A stretch of 64,000 nt of DNA from Lysinibacillus sp. GTDB taxonomy: Bacteria > Bacillota > Bacilli > Bacillales_A > Planococcaceae. A program made the translations under genes and the position numbers. The DNA lies in NCBI GenBank assembly GCA_031181585.1, contig JAPSKP010000004.1, positions 24,565 to 88,564 on the forward strand. Direction: 5' to 3'. Below the pieces are notes generated by a model. The model saw nothing but the letters and a program-made list of their open reading frames with translations. It was not told where the DNA came from and searched no databases. Positions 16,772-25,503 of this stretch are shown here, piece after piece (position 1 is the first letter of the stretch; the number at the start of each line of letters is the position of its first letter).

Positions 16772-17401
16772 ATGAGAAGAGAGGAATTAATGGGAAGCTA
16801 TGATGCGATATTTAGCCTTGGTGATCTATGCTTAACATCAATCCAATTGAAAAAACACGGCCTTAGACCGTATTCAGGTGTATTTGATTGGGCTGCTACT
16901 CCGTCATTGCCGAAGGTAAATATGATGTTGAAAAATAGATTTGCCCAATTTATGCAAGTGGAACATTTAAGAGCAATTGGACCGGCAAGTGATACAATGC
17001 TTTGCGTGGCGGACGATTATTATGATTTTGTTTCAAACCATGATTTTGAATTATCTAAGAACACCATGACATATTTGGGTTCTTATTACGAGGTAATGGA
17101 TAAATATAATCGGCGAATTAATCGCTTCCTTCATGCGATGAATACAGCGAAGCGTATCTTATTCGTTAGAACTGAAGGTGATTTTGGCGATGTAATGGAA
17201 TTGCAGTCAACTTTACGTAGCATGGTCAGAAATGATTTCAATATTTTGGTCATTAATCATGAACCTGTCTATGGCATTGTAGAGAAGAATTGGCCGCTTC
17301 CAAACGTCTATGCAGTTGCTTTCCCTAATAGCGTCGATAAATGGGAAGGAAACAATGCACTTTGGTCTGAGATATTACAAGGGATTAGTTTAGGATATTA
17401 A
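16772..17401 (+). CDS. DUF1796 family putative cysteine peptidase
   Basis: 209 residues from ATG 16772, which follows AGAGGGGGGGTGAAGGG; an upstream ATG at 16703 has no ribosome-binding site. The opening (YDAIFSLGDLCLTSIQLKKHGLRPYSGVFDWA) is the hallmark of DUF1796, described as papain-like by fold prediction, and the LCL cysteine would be the nucleophile. In spore formers such genes sit in surface polysaccharide clusters, as here directly before a CapD-like gene. Enzyme activity is unproven. Confidence 0.82.
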   Translation: MRREELMGSYDAIFSLGDLCLTSIQLKKHGLRPYSGVFDWAATPSLPKVNMMLKNRFAQFMQVEHLRAIGPASDTMLCVADDYYDFVSNHDFELSKNTMTYLGSYYEVMDKYNRRINRFLHAMNTAKRILFVRTEGDFGDVMELQSTLRSMVRNDFNILVINHEPVYGIVEKNWPLPNVYAVAFPNSVDKWEGNNALWSEILQGISLGY

Positions 17402-17437
17402 AAAGTATAACTGCAGCAAATAATAGGAGGAAAAGGA

Positions 17438-18391
17438 ATGTACAAGGATTCATCAATTTTAGTGACAGGGGGGACCGGTTCCTGGGGGATTGAGTTAATT
17501 CGTCAACTCCTTTCATTAGACCCCAAAGAAATTATCATTTATTCAAGAAATGAAAACAGCCAGGTAGAACTGAGAAGAAAAATGGATGATTCCCGTCTTC
17601 AATATTTTATTGGAGATATTCGGGATAAGGAAGCAATGAATACTGCCTCGGCTGGTGTTGATTATATCTTTCATCTAGCTGCATTGAAGCATGTTCCAGT
17701 CTGTGAAGAAAATCCAGTAGAATCTATTAAAACAAACATTATTGGCACACAAAATGTAATCGATGCCGCAATTGAAAACGGCGTAAAAAAAGTTATTTAT
17801 GTCTCCACAGATAAGGCAGCAGATCCTGCTAACACATATGGCATGACAAAGGCATTAGGCGAGAAATTAATCATTCACGCAAACCGAAAAAAATCGGGTA
17901 CTCAATTTACTTGTGTGCGGGGAGGAAACGTACTAGGCAGCAGCGGCAGTGTATTGCCTTTATTTAAAAAGCAGATCAAGGAGCTGGGCGAGGTTCATAT
18001 TACTGATAAGCGCATGGTCCGTTATTTTATTTCGCCTGAGGAGGCGATTGTCCAACTACTAAAAGTAGGGGAAGTATCGCAGGGCGGTGAAATATTTATA
18101 ATGAATATGGATGCTTTCCGTATCATCGATCTAGCAGAAGTATTGATTAAACATTCAAAACGAAATGATATCAAAATTATCGAGATAGGTGCAAGGCCGG
18201 GTGAGAAACTGGAGGAAGTTTTAGTAGCTGAAAGCGAAAGAGCTTCGACATTTATCTTTGATGAAGACCTCTTAATTCATTTCCCGCATGGGGAAGTTAC
18301 TTCGTCCTACCCTCTCCTTTTTGAAAGCGAAATGCCGCTCCTCACGAAAGATGAAATAGAACAAATGCTAAAAGAAGGAAAATTCATTTAA
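17438..18391 (+). CDS. UDP-GlcNAc 4,6-dehydratase-like (PseB/CapD family)
   Basis: 317 residues of the polysaccharide biosynthesis SDR family (Polysacc_synt_2). ILVTGGTGSWGIEL is the NAD-binding motif; HLAALKHVPVCEENP, STDKAADPANTYGMTK and the RGGNVLGSSGSV segment are characteristic of soluble PseB/CapD-type inverting dehydratases. These open the route from UDP-N-acetylglucosamine to pseudaminic acid or other deoxyamino sugars. An AGGAGG site lies before ATG. It follows the DUF1796 gene by 36 bases in an apparent operon. Exact product (PseB or FlaA1 type) is not settled. Confidence 0.88.
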   Translation: MYKDSSILVTGGTGSWGIELIRQLLSLDPKEIIIYSRNENSQVELRRKMDDSRLQYFIGDIRDKEAMNTASAGVDYIFHLAALKHVPVCEENPVESIKTNIIGTQNVIDAAIENGVKKVIYVSTDKAADPANTYGMTKALGEKLIIHANRKKSGTQFTCVRGGNVLGSSGSVLPLFKKQIKELGEVHITDKRMVRYFISPEEAIVQLLKVGEVSQGGEIFIMNMDAFRIIDLAEVLIKHSKRNDIKIIEIGARPGEKLEEVLVAESERASTFIFDEDLLIHFPHGEVTSSYPLLFESEMPLLTKDEIEQMLKEGKFI

Positions 18392-18453
18392 GGGAGGACC
18401 TGCTTTCCCTTTTAAGATGCTTATTATCTTGATGAAAGCGAGAATTAGAATGA

Positions 18454-18488
18454 AGCCCATCAATCGGCTCTTATGCTGCTGATGGGCT
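18454..18488. terminator. Inverted repeat after the dehydratase gene
   Basis: Nine-base perfect arms (18454-18462 and 18480-18488). No strong T-tract follows on either strand, so its terminator role is uncertain. Confidence 0.4.
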
Positions 18489-18592
18489 ATTCTGCTGTTT
18501 ATTGGAGAGCATTTTAAAAACAGCAGGGATTATGGAAAAATTTGTAGAAGTTAGTGTGAAAGAGTAGCAGTTGGCATCTTAGAAGGGGAGGT

Positions 18593-19522
18593 ATGAAAGA
18601 CATGGATACGAATGTTAGAAATTTTACGATTTGGAAATTTGTCTTGTTTTTTATTGGAATGACAATTATAAGTGTGGTTGTTTCGATTGTGTTTCTGCAA
18701 GAAACAGACAATATGCAGGCACAGCGGATTATAGAGCTGCTTTTAAATAGCTCGCTTGCGTTATACATATATGTAAGCATTCGAAAAGGGAAAATTGCTT
18801 TCAATGACCAGCCCATGCAGCAGGCGATGACTAGGGGCAGGTGGGCTAAATATATCGGAGCTACGCTATTTCTAAAGGCTGTCGGAGTGATTGCGATTAC
18901 CATCTTTGGGCTGCTGTTGTTACTGGCGTTTCCGTCTATTATCCATTTAGTAGAAGCTATTCTTACAGAAGAAGCAACGCAAATTAGCACACCGACAGCT
19001 TTTCAGTTTCCCTTAATGGTAATCAGCCTTTGTATTCTTACACCGATCTGGGAGGAATTCTTTTTCCGGGGCATATTATTCCGCCGCTTTGCTCTTCGCA
19101 CAAAAACAACGAGAGCAGCAATATATTCTTCCTTGATTTTCGGTATTTTGCATATCGGCGGCAACAGCATAGTCCATGCTTTTCTTGTCGGTATATTGTT
19201 CTGTTATATTTATGCCAGCACACAAAATATCTGGATTCCAGTCATCCTGCATGGTCTAGGCAATTTCCTATCCGTACTGCCGAATCTTTTTCCGGCAGTG
19301 CCGTATGAAATGACTTATTTACCTTCACAAGATCAACTGAAGGGAGAGCTTAAAACAATGAGCTTCCCGCTTTTACTATGCCTGGTTATCGGAGCAATTT
19401 TACTAAAGAAATACTGGCCGCGGCTGCAAAAGATGACCATCGTTAAGGAACAGGAAATGCAAGTGGAAGGTATGGGAATAAAAAACGCACCTGAAGAAAT
19501 CGATACAGGGAAAATAGAGTAA
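18593..19522 (+). CDS. CPBP family intramembrane glutamic endopeptidase
   Basis: 309 residues with about seven to eight membrane helices. The three abortive-infection/CAAX-protease motifs are present: EExxxR as EEFFFR (residues 154-159), FGILH and HGLGN. Such proteases cleave within membranes; in bacteria they serve in bacteriocin self-immunity or peptide processing. Two ATG codons (18593 and 18602) lie close to AAGGGGAGG; the second has the better spacing. A strong terminator follows. No bacteriocin gene is adjacent. Confidence 0.9.
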   Translation: MKDMDTNVRNFTIWKFVLFFIGMTIISVVVSIVFLQETDNMQAQRIIELLLNSSLALYIYVSIRKGKIAFNDQPMQQAMTRGRWAKYIGATLFLKAVGVIAITIFGLLLLLAFPSIIHLVEAILTEEATQISTPTAFQFPLMVISLCILTPIWEEFFFRGILFRRFALRTKTTRAAIYSSLIFGILHIGGNSIVHAFLVGILFCYIYASTQNIWIPVILHGLGNFLSVLPNLFPAVPYEMTYLPSQDQLKGELKTMSFPLLLCLVIGAILLKKYWPRLQKMTIVKEQEMQVEGMGIKNAPEEIDTGKIE

Positions 19523-19548
19523 AAACTTCCTCAGGCAACTATAATAAT

Positions 19549-19584
19549 GCCCTTATTCACGTTTTGGTGAATAGGGGCTTTTTT
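19549..19584 (+). terminator. Rho-independent terminator of the CPBP gene
   Basis: Twelve-base stem (19549-19560 with 19567-19578, one wobble) and a six-T tract. Confidence 0.88.
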
Positions 19585-19907
19585 GCATTGGTGCTCACAA
19601 GTCTTGAGCGCCGAAAAACGTCTGGTAGGGGTGGCAATTCATATCGCTACGGAACTGTCTCTGCGTAGACGGATGAATGCAAAAAAATATTGTTCTTCCG
19701 AGATGAAATGATTTCCTTTTTATCCCTGTTAAATTTATAATGTGAGAAAGGGGTGACAAATGATATGTGAATGCGAACTCCTTTGGATATAGTTAAAAAG
19801 ATTATGTTTGATTCTTTAGTAATAAGAAATTTTAAACATATAAGCAAATCGTATTTTAATTTGTATAAATATAGTATGATAATAGAAGGTATTATGAAGG
19901 GAAGGAT
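19585..19907. other. Upstream region of the second TPR protein
   Basis: About 320 bases. The part nearest the gene is very AT-rich with promoter-like TATAAT-type boxes around 19863-19880. No gene or structured RNA was recognised. Confidence 0.4.
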
Positions 19908-21158
19908 GTGAGGAAAGTGGAAGTAAAAACATTGACAAACTCTCAATTGATTGACTGTTTACAGTATATTATGGGGCAATCGCGTTATGTGGAGGCACGT
20001 GATTTATGCGAGTATATTTTACAGAGACTCGAGCAAAACGATGAATCCTATTACACAGCTTGTCTCATGATGCTGGAAATCTATCTGAATTTACACGATC
20101 AGGAGAGTTTTATTGAAGCTTATACCCTTTACAAGGAAGAAATTAAGAGTAATGGAAGGCCGGAAGACTGTGTGAAATTGGCTCTTTTCACGGGTCAATA
20201 TCATACTTATATGACGAAGAACCTAGATCATGCTCTCTTGTATTATCGTAAAACAGCTACTCTAGCATTTCAGCATCGTTTTCCACGTATGTTGAGTATG
20301 GCAATTACTGGAATAGCACTTACTATGCATGAGCAAAAAGCACCGTATTCACAAATACTTAAGCTTTTAGAATATAATCTGGCCAACATCCAAGAAATGC
20401 GTGACGATGATCCGTTAGCCTATATCGATGCTCATTTAATCTATTGTCGTACGCTTATGTGCCTAAAGCAATATAATGAAGCAAAAGCAAAAGTAAGGGA
20501 ATTACTAACATTGAATGTACCGCCCTTTATCCGCTTAAAGCTGCAATTACAGCTTGCTTCAGCAGAGTATGAAGAAGGCGAATATGAAAAGGCAATATCT
20601 ACATGTGAGAAGATTCTAACAATATTAGGAGAAAATCCAAAGCTTGGAGAAATGCTATATATTTATCATGAAATTTATGAACTTATGATGCAAGCAGCCG
20701 AAGCATTGAATAGTCCAGCTTATGAAATGTATAAGCAATCCTATCAGGAAATTCGAGAGAGGCAGGAGGTGAGCATACAGCTAAAAATGGCTAGTATGCC
20801 GAATTTCCATGCATCCTTGCCGAACTATGAGCCGAATGAAAGTTTTTTCCGCAAAATTAACAGAACATGCGGGACATTTTTTGTGTTAAAAACTTCGGAT
20901 CTCCAGTCTGTTCTTTCAACCATAGGAAAGCATCACCATTTTATATGGACGACTTTTATCAACACATTTGGATTCTATTTGTATGCGGAGTTGACAGAGG
21001 CGGAGCTGGCGGGGATATTGACACCGTTTGTCGAGCAGAAATATTATGCATGCTGCCGCTACCAGCCTGATACAATTACACCAAAAGAATGCTCTCACCA
21101 AATGCAGGCGCTGTTATACCACCAGGAAATGACGGGTTCAGAAACGTTTTATATGTAA
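19908..21158 (+). CDS. TPR-repeat protein with degenerate GGDEF-like tail (paralogue)
   Basis: 416 residues from GTG 19908 (AAGGGAAGG upstream; GTG 19917 is an alternative). It is a diverged duplicate of the protein at 3772-4992: both have YxEA(K/R)xLxEYxLxG-type openings, the LAFQHRF/LAFQHHF segment at the same place, and a shared 95-residue C-terminal domain (SFFRKINRTCGTFFVLKTSDL, then FIWTTFINTFGFYLYAELTE). The tail follows the strand-helix-strand-strand-helix-strand order of a reduced GGDEF domain but has no catalytic motif. No membrane segments. Regulatory role inferred only. Confidence 0.85.
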   Translation: MRKVEVKTLTNSQLIDCLQYIMGQSRYVEARDLCEYILQRLEQNDESYYTACLMMLEIYLNLHDQESFIEAYTLYKEEIKSNGRPEDCVKLALFTGQYHTYMTKNLDHALLYYRKTATLAFQHRFPRMLSMAITGIALTMHEQKAPYSQILKLLEYNLANIQEMRDDDPLAYIDAHLIYCRTLMCLKQYNEAKAKVRELLTLNVPPFIRLKLQLQLASAEYEEGEYEKAISTCEKILTILGENPKLGEMLYIYHEIYELMMQAAEALNSPAYEMYKQSYQEIRERQEVSIQLKMASMPNFHASLPNYEPNESFFRKINRTCGTFFVLKTSDLQSVLSTIGKHHHFIWTTFINTFGFYLYAELTEAELAGILTPFVEQKYYACCRYQPDTITPKECSHQMQALLYHQEMTGSETFYM

Positions 21159-21164
21159 GTAAAC

Positions 21165-21192
21165 AACCCCGGAGCATCCCTGCTCTGGGGTT
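21165..21192 (+). terminator. Hairpin after the second TPR gene
   Basis: Twelve-base GC-rich arms (21165-21176 with 21181-21192) and a four-base loop, followed by a T/G-rich stretch. Confidence 0.7.
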
Positions 21193-21418
21193 TGTGTTCT
21201 TAAGTTCATTATAGACTGGCGGTATCACTAAAAGTTACTATTCGATATAGCAACGTCTAAAAACAAAATGTACCTATAATTGTCTTTCATCTGCCTGGCA
21301 GCCTATTTCTAAACTGAAGCAACATAAACCCAACAAGTAAATGACAAAGCAACCATAGGAATATAAAAAACTCTTATCTCCTATTAAGGAGCTGGTGACT
21401 GTTACGGTACACTGGGTT

Positions 21419-21976
21419 TTACTTCAGGGTACCGAAGTTGTCAAACGGCCAGAAGACTAATTCAGCCTTGCCTAGTATTACATCTTTTGGGATGAATCCT
21501 ACTGCTGGATAACGGCTGTCATTGCTTACACGACGGTTGTCGCCTAGTACAAAATAGGAATCTTCCGGTACGGTCGTCTCACCTAAATACTCCTCCATAC
21601 GGAAATCCTCTGTCAGTGTACCAGAATCGATTAGGGCAGCTTTATAATCATCTAAATAAGGCTCTTCAAATTTTTCACCGTTAATGAAAAGCTCATCTTC
21701 AATATACTCGATGCGATCTCCCGGTACGCCAATGACACGCTTTACATAGTTGGGGCCATCCGGCGATTTAAAAACAATAATATCAAAGCGGTCATAGTCA
21801 GAAAGCTTTGGCCCGATTTTATTAATGATCAGCTTATCCCCATCCTCTAATGTAGGCATCATGGAAGCACCATTTACAACAATAGGAGTCATAAGGAAGA
21901 AACGTATTCCAACAGCGATTAAAACAGCTAAAGTAAGTACTTTTATCCATTCAAAAAATTCGTTCTTTTTTTTCAT
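21419..21976 (-). CDS. sipS: Type I signal peptidase
   Basis: 185 residues, the usual length of Bacillus Sip proteins. One N-terminal membrane anchor (about 13-32) is followed by the catalytic serine in NGASMMPTL (Ser38), the general-base lysine in YVKRVIGVPGD (Lys79) and the box E motif LGDNRRVSNDSR. It removes signal peptides from secreted proteins on the outer face of the membrane. Bacillales carry several copies; which paralogue this is cannot be told. AGGAG lies before the ATG. It is monocistronic and convergent with the TPR gene. Confidence 0.93.
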   Translation of the reverse strand: MKKKNEFFEWIKVLTLAVLIAVGIRFFLMTPIVVNGASMMPTLEDGDKLIINKIGPKLSDYDRFDIIVFKSPDGPNYVKRVIGVPGDRIEYIEDELFINGEKFEEPYLDDYKAALIDSGTLTEDFRMEEYLGETTVPEDSYFVLGDNRRVSNDSRYPAVGFIPKDVILGKAELVFWPFDNFGTLK

Positions 21977-22371
21977 AACAATCTCCTTTCCTAATTATAA
22001 AACGATGGTATACATTTACAGGTTTCTTATGTACCATTATACAGGTTAAAAGGCATAGGAAACATTACATTCAGACAAATTTTACATAAAAGTTTGGCGG
22101 GAGACTGGGTAAGTTAAAAAGTCTGTTAACTATTCGTAAGAGAGGCGGGCAGCATATTCTTAGCGTTTTCTGCAAAGAATAAAGTTATACGGGAAATCCG
22201 TTGAATCGTTTTAGACATATAGAATCATTTTTCTTGTATAATAGGATAATTTTGATTATATTATTGAGGGGTCAAATATTGAACCCTTACGGATAGAGAA
22301 ATAATTAAATGGTGAACAAAGCAGCAATTTTATTTGTATCCATTGACGAATAAACGAAGGGAGGTTCACAA
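21977..22371. other. Divergent upstream region (signal peptidase / MarR)
   Basis: About 395 bases. A TATAAT-like -10 box within CTTGTATAATAGG (near 22236-22248) could start transcription toward the MarR gene, but no well-spaced -35 was found. No other feature seen. Confidence 0.4.
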
Positions 22372-22803
22372 ATGGACGTTTCGATAACAGAGCAGGAGCA
22401 AATATTATTAATGTTCAAATCGTTAGGCAATCAGCTTGGACCAAAGTTTGAGAAAGCAGCACATATGAGCCTCTCCAGATTTGAAGTTTTATACCAGCTC
22501 GTACAGACCGAGGAAATTAACCAGTCTACTTTGCAGAAATCGGTGAATATTGACAATGCAGCGATCACTCGTCATCTGAAGCAGCTTGAAGCAGAAGGAA
22601 TGGTGACGAGACGGAAAAATCCTTGCGACAATCGAGAGACATTTGTCCGCCTTACACAGGAAGGGCGTCAACGGATCGGCAGCTGCCAATCAGACAAAGC
22701 GAGTTTTATTCATCAGATGTTTCGTAATTTTGATGAAAAGGAGCTTCAGCAGCTGGCAAAGCTGCTGGAACGTATCCAGCAAAATATTGACGAGCCATAC
22801 TGA
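22372..22803 (+). CDS. MarR family transcriptional regulator
   Basis: 143 residues. The winged helix-turn-helix spans about residues 35-105, with NQSTLQKSVNIDNAAITRHLKQLEAEGMVTRR as recognition region and a DNRETFVRLTQEG wing. Dimerising helices flank it. Members repress nearby genes until a small phenolic or oxidant ligand binds. GAAGGGAGG precedes the ATG by eight bases. It lies 40 bases upstream of the hslO chaperone gene on the same strand, so redox control is an attractive but untested idea. Confidence 0.9.
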   Translation: MDVSITEQEQILLMFKSLGNQLGPKFEKAAHMSLSRFEVLYQLVQTEEINQSTLQKSVNIDNAAITRHLKQLEAEGMVTRRKNPCDNRETFVRLTQEGRQRIGSCQSDKASFIHQMFRNFDEKELQQLAKLLERIQQNIDEPY

Positions 22804-22843
22804 TCTTGCATAAATACTTTACAACAAGAAGGAGACAAAACGA

Positions 22844-23752
22844 ATGAGTGATTATTTAGTTAGAGCAATTGGCTTTGGTGGCCAAGTTCGTGCATTTGCA
22901 GCACGTACAACAGAGACAGTAGGAGAGGCGCAGCGCCGCCATAACACATGGCCGGTCGTATCAGCGGCAATTGGCCGTTCTATGACGGCTGGTGTGATGA
23001 TGGGGGCAATGCTAAAAGGCGACGATAAATTAACGATTAAAATCGAGGGGAACGGTCCAATCGGTCCTATGGTTATTGACGCAAATGCAAACGGAGAAGT
23101 GCGTGGCTATGTGCAAAACGGACAAGTCCACTTTGACTTAAATGAACAAGGAAAATTGGATGTTCGTGCTGGTGTCGGCGATGAAGGTTTTATGACAATT
23201 GTAAAAGATCTTGGACTTCGTGACATGTTCTCCAGTCAGACGCCAATCGTATCGGGGGAAATTGCTGAAGACTTTACGTATTATTTCGCGACAAGTGAAC
23301 AGGTACCTTCATCAGTAGGACTTGGAGTACTTGTTAATCCGGATAACACGATCTTAGCTGCTGGCGGATTCATCCTGCAAATTATGCCGGGCTGTGAAGA
23401 GGGAACAATTCAGGCACTTGAAAAGCATTTGGCATCCATTGAGCCTGTATCAAAAATGATTGAAAAAGGCATGACGCCGGAAGAGATTTTAGAAGCGGTT
23501 ATTGGAGAACAAGGAAACGTGCAAATTTTAAGCACAATGCCTGTAACATTCCAATGCCAATGCTCAAAAGAACGCTACAGTGCAGCCATCTTAGGTCTTG
23601 GTGAACAGGAAATTCAGGAAATGATCGATGAAATGGGTCAAATTGAAACACAATGTCATTTCTGCCTGGAAACTTATGATTTCTCGAAAGAAGAGCTGCA
23701 AGGCCTGATCAATGAACTTCATGAGCAACGCCAAGGACGCTTGGATAACTAA
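22844..23752 (+). CDS. hslO: Redox-regulated chaperone Hsp33
   Basis: 302 residues, full length. The N-terminal domain begins [21 protein letters not shown]; the C-terminal zinc redox switch has CQC at 238-240 and CHFC at 271-274. Under oxidative stress the four cysteines form disulfides, zinc is released and the protein becomes a holdase that prevents aggregation of unfolded proteins in the cytoplasm. AAGAAGGAG precedes ATG. In B. subtilis hslO is followed by yacD and cysK; here it is followed by a terminator, so the local order differs. Confidence 0.97.
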   Translation: MSDYLVRAIGFGGQVRAFAARTTETVGEAQRRHNTWPVVSAAIGRSMTAGVMMGAMLKGDDKLTIKIEGNGPIGPMVIDANANGEVRGYVQNGQVHFDLNEQGKLDVRAGVGDEGFMTIVKDLGLRDMFSSQTPIVSGEIAEDFTYYFATSEQVPSSVGLGVLVNPDNTILAAGGFILQIMPGCEEGTIQALEKHLASIEPVSKMIEKGMTPEEILEAVIGEQGNVQILSTMPVTFQCQCSKERYSAAILGLGEQEIQEMIDEMGQIETQCHFCLETYDFSKEELQGLINELHEQRQGRLDN

Positions 23753-23778
23753 TCGATATACAAATAGAAAAAGCGAAG

Positions 23779-23824
23779 GCCCGCCGTTTAGAGACGCTAA
23801 CACGTCTGAACGGGGGCTTTTTTA
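23779..23824 (+). terminator. Rho-independent terminator of hslO
   Basis: Long GC-rich stem (GCCCGCCGTTT.. with ..GAACGGGGGC) and a six-T tract. Confidence 0.88.
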
Positions 23825-23858
23825 TATGTTTTATTGTCGGACAGAGGCTATTTGCCAA

Positions 23859-24107
23859 CTATTTTTTAGGTAGGCTAGTTTTAGCCCGCAGCGTAGCCGC
23901 AGATTTATCCCAGCTTCCTTTTACTACGTTATAAGAAGGACCTGGAATGTGCTGAGTGGAGAAAGCATGTAAATTGGAAAACGTCGCAATTTCAACGTCC
24001 ATTTTGTTTTGTCCGATTGTTTGAATTCCGTGTAATCGGGATGCATACATTTTCATTTCTGCTTTGGCAAGACGATTTAGTAACGTGGAAGTTATCAGAA
24101 TCTTCAT
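23859..24107 (-). CDS. Hypothetical protein (82 aa)
   Basis: An 82-residue basic protein with no membrane segment. ATG 24107 follows GCAGAAGG with almost no spacing, so initiation may be weak. No family recognised. It sits between the methyltransferase gene (same strand, 56 bases upstream) and hslO. Codon composition looks plausible for the genome, but it may also be spurious. Confidence 0.4.
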   Translation of the reverse strand: MKILITSTLLNRLAKAEMKMYASRLHGIQTIGQNKMDVEIATFSNLHAFSTQHIPGPSYNVVKGSWDKSAATLRAKTSLPKK

Positions 24108-24163
24108 CCTTCTGCTTTCATAAATGGGTATTGATTGCTTTTTCGAGCACTTGATAAAATGGC

Positions 24164-24970
24164 TTATGGAGCCAAATCAGCTATTATGACCGTACTGTTC
24201 AAGCTTTGAACTGGTGTTGGAGAGGAGCGCAGTAAATCATAATAAGTATGAATAAGCGATTGGATTCTGGGCGGAGCAGTTGAAAAATCTTGTTCTACAG
24301 AGAATGCGCTATCGACTTCCCAGCCTCCATCCTGTAAATAAGCAGCATTGATTATGCTGCTCTTCGTTAGTGCCCAGCCAGATGCTTCCATCATATGAAT
24401 GAGCTGCTCCTTGCTAAAAACGTGTTGAATATTTCCCTCATTTTCAATGAATTGGCTATAAAGCGCTAAAATGGAGATTGCATGAAAATGGGCGAGCTGG
24501 GTGTGCTCCGTAAAATGAATATCCCACTCTGCAATACAAATGCGCTTTGCGATCTTTGCACAATAAGAAAAATAGCGTTTAAGCTGTTCGGGGTCCCGGA
24601 AATACCAGGAAGAGTGAGATAATACGGCCAAATCAAAAGGCTCTTCTACAAGTAAATCAAGTAAATCCGTTTCAAAAGAAAAGGTTATCCGTTCACCCAG
24701 CGGAGAAGCTTTGATTGTAGCAGCAGCTTCTCCTAAAGTGATGGGGGCGCCGTAGTCAGTACCCGCAATATCAATTGCCATCACATATCCAGAGGCTCCT
24801 ACTTGATCAGCCAGGGCAACGGTTGTATCTCCCTGGCCGCAGCCAATTTCAAGAACCTTCATACCTTCCTTCACTTCAAATGCTTTCACCAACTCTAGGC
24901 GGTGCCGCAGCTGTCTGCGTTGAATCGTGTCATCGCCGATTATTTTCATACATCGTAGTAGATGGTCCAT
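24164..24970 (-). CDS. Class I SAM-dependent methyltransferase
   Basis: 268 residues from ATG 24970; the frame extends to a TTG at 24994 with no ribosome-binding site. Motif I is VLEIGCGQGDTTVALA (about residues 35-50), the acidic loop after beta-2 is AIDIAG and the beta-4 segment is FDLAVLSHSSWYF. This is the Rossmann-like S-adenosylmethionine fold. The substrate is unknown; the C-terminal half is family-specific and unrecognised. It appears monocistronic. Confidence 0.85.
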   Translation of the reverse strand: MDHLLRCMKIIGDDTIQRRQLRHRLELVKAFEVKEGMKVLEIGCGQGDTTVALADQVGASGYVMAIDIAGTDYGAPITLGEAAATIKASPLGERITFSFETDLLDLLVEEPFDLAVLSHSSWYFRDPEQLKRYFSYCAKIAKRICIAEWDIHFTEHTQLAHFHAISILALYSQFIENEGNIQHVFSKEQLIHMMEASGWALTKSSIINAAYLQDGGWEVDSAFSVEQDFSTAPPRIQSLIHTYYDLLRSSPTPVQSLNSTVIIADLAP

Positions 24971-25052
24971 AATTTTCCCGCTTTCTTTTCTCAATTATTT
25001 TGAATGAAGTCAGCAAAAACAGCAGGTTCGCCAGCTCCCCATTCGATAGGGC

Positions 25053-25114
25053 AGAGGTACCATCCATAGGATGTATTCGTTTATTACGGATTACAATTAT
25101 GAATGGGTACCTCT
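25053..25114. repeat. Nine-base inverted repeat with 44-base spacer
   Basis: AGAGGTACC at 25053-25061 and its complement at 25106-25114, followed on the plus strand by TTTTACA. Upstream of the methyltransferase gene; role unknown, perhaps a weak terminator or an operator. Confidence 0.35.
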
Positions 25115-25235
25115 TTTACACTTCATAAAAACTACCATCAATTCATCGACTCCTTACAAATAATTACTTTTATTTAACCACAGAAGAAAAAGAGAGGCAA
25201 TCAAGGCTTTGAAAAGGCGATTATTAAAAGGAATC

Positions 25236-25265
25236 TAAAAAGACAAGCCCTTATCGGACTTGTCT
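25236..25265 (-). terminator. Distal terminator hairpin with T-tract (element B)
   Basis: The 25-base hairpin at 25241-25265 is followed on the minus strand by five T residues. It is an exact copy of the hairpin at 25466-25490 next to the czcD stop codon, and is the functional terminator for transcripts crossing element B. Confidence 0.85.
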
Positions 25266-25465
25266 CAGAGTGAAGACAAAGTCACTTTTTGACTTTGTCT
25301 TTACGTTTTTTCAAGTAGTTTTATAAAGGTATGTTTTACTCAGCCTGTCTTGAAAACGCTTGCCAGACGAGGCGCTCCGACGAGTGAAGACACGAATAGA
25401 ACCTAAGTTCATGAGTGGACGAGCGAGGCAAGCAACGATGTATGAAAGCGTTTGTCAACAGTCTG
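25266..25465 (-). mobile_element. 200-bp structured repeat element, copy B (terminator-associated)
   Basis: Second copy of the element at 7535-7733, on the opposite strand but again the same way round relative to its upstream gene (czcD). Its 125-base module is 25341-25465 (118/125 identical to copy A) and its 46-base hairpin module is 25266-25311 (43/46 identical). The loop-closing pair of that hairpin is G-C in copy A and A-T in copy B, a compensatory change. The linker between modules is diverged. No reading frame is credible. It is flanked by exact 25-base copies of the czcD terminator hairpin. Confidence 0.85.
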
Positions 25466-25490
25466 AGACAAGCCCTTATCGGACTTGTCT
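25466..25490. repeat. Gene-proximal copy of duplicated terminator hairpin (element B)
   Basis: 25-base hairpin 13 bases after the czcD stop codon, repeated exactly at 25241-25265. This copy lacks a T-tract because element B follows it immediately. Confidence 0.9.
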
Positions 25491-25503
25491 TCATGCTGCC
25501 TCA

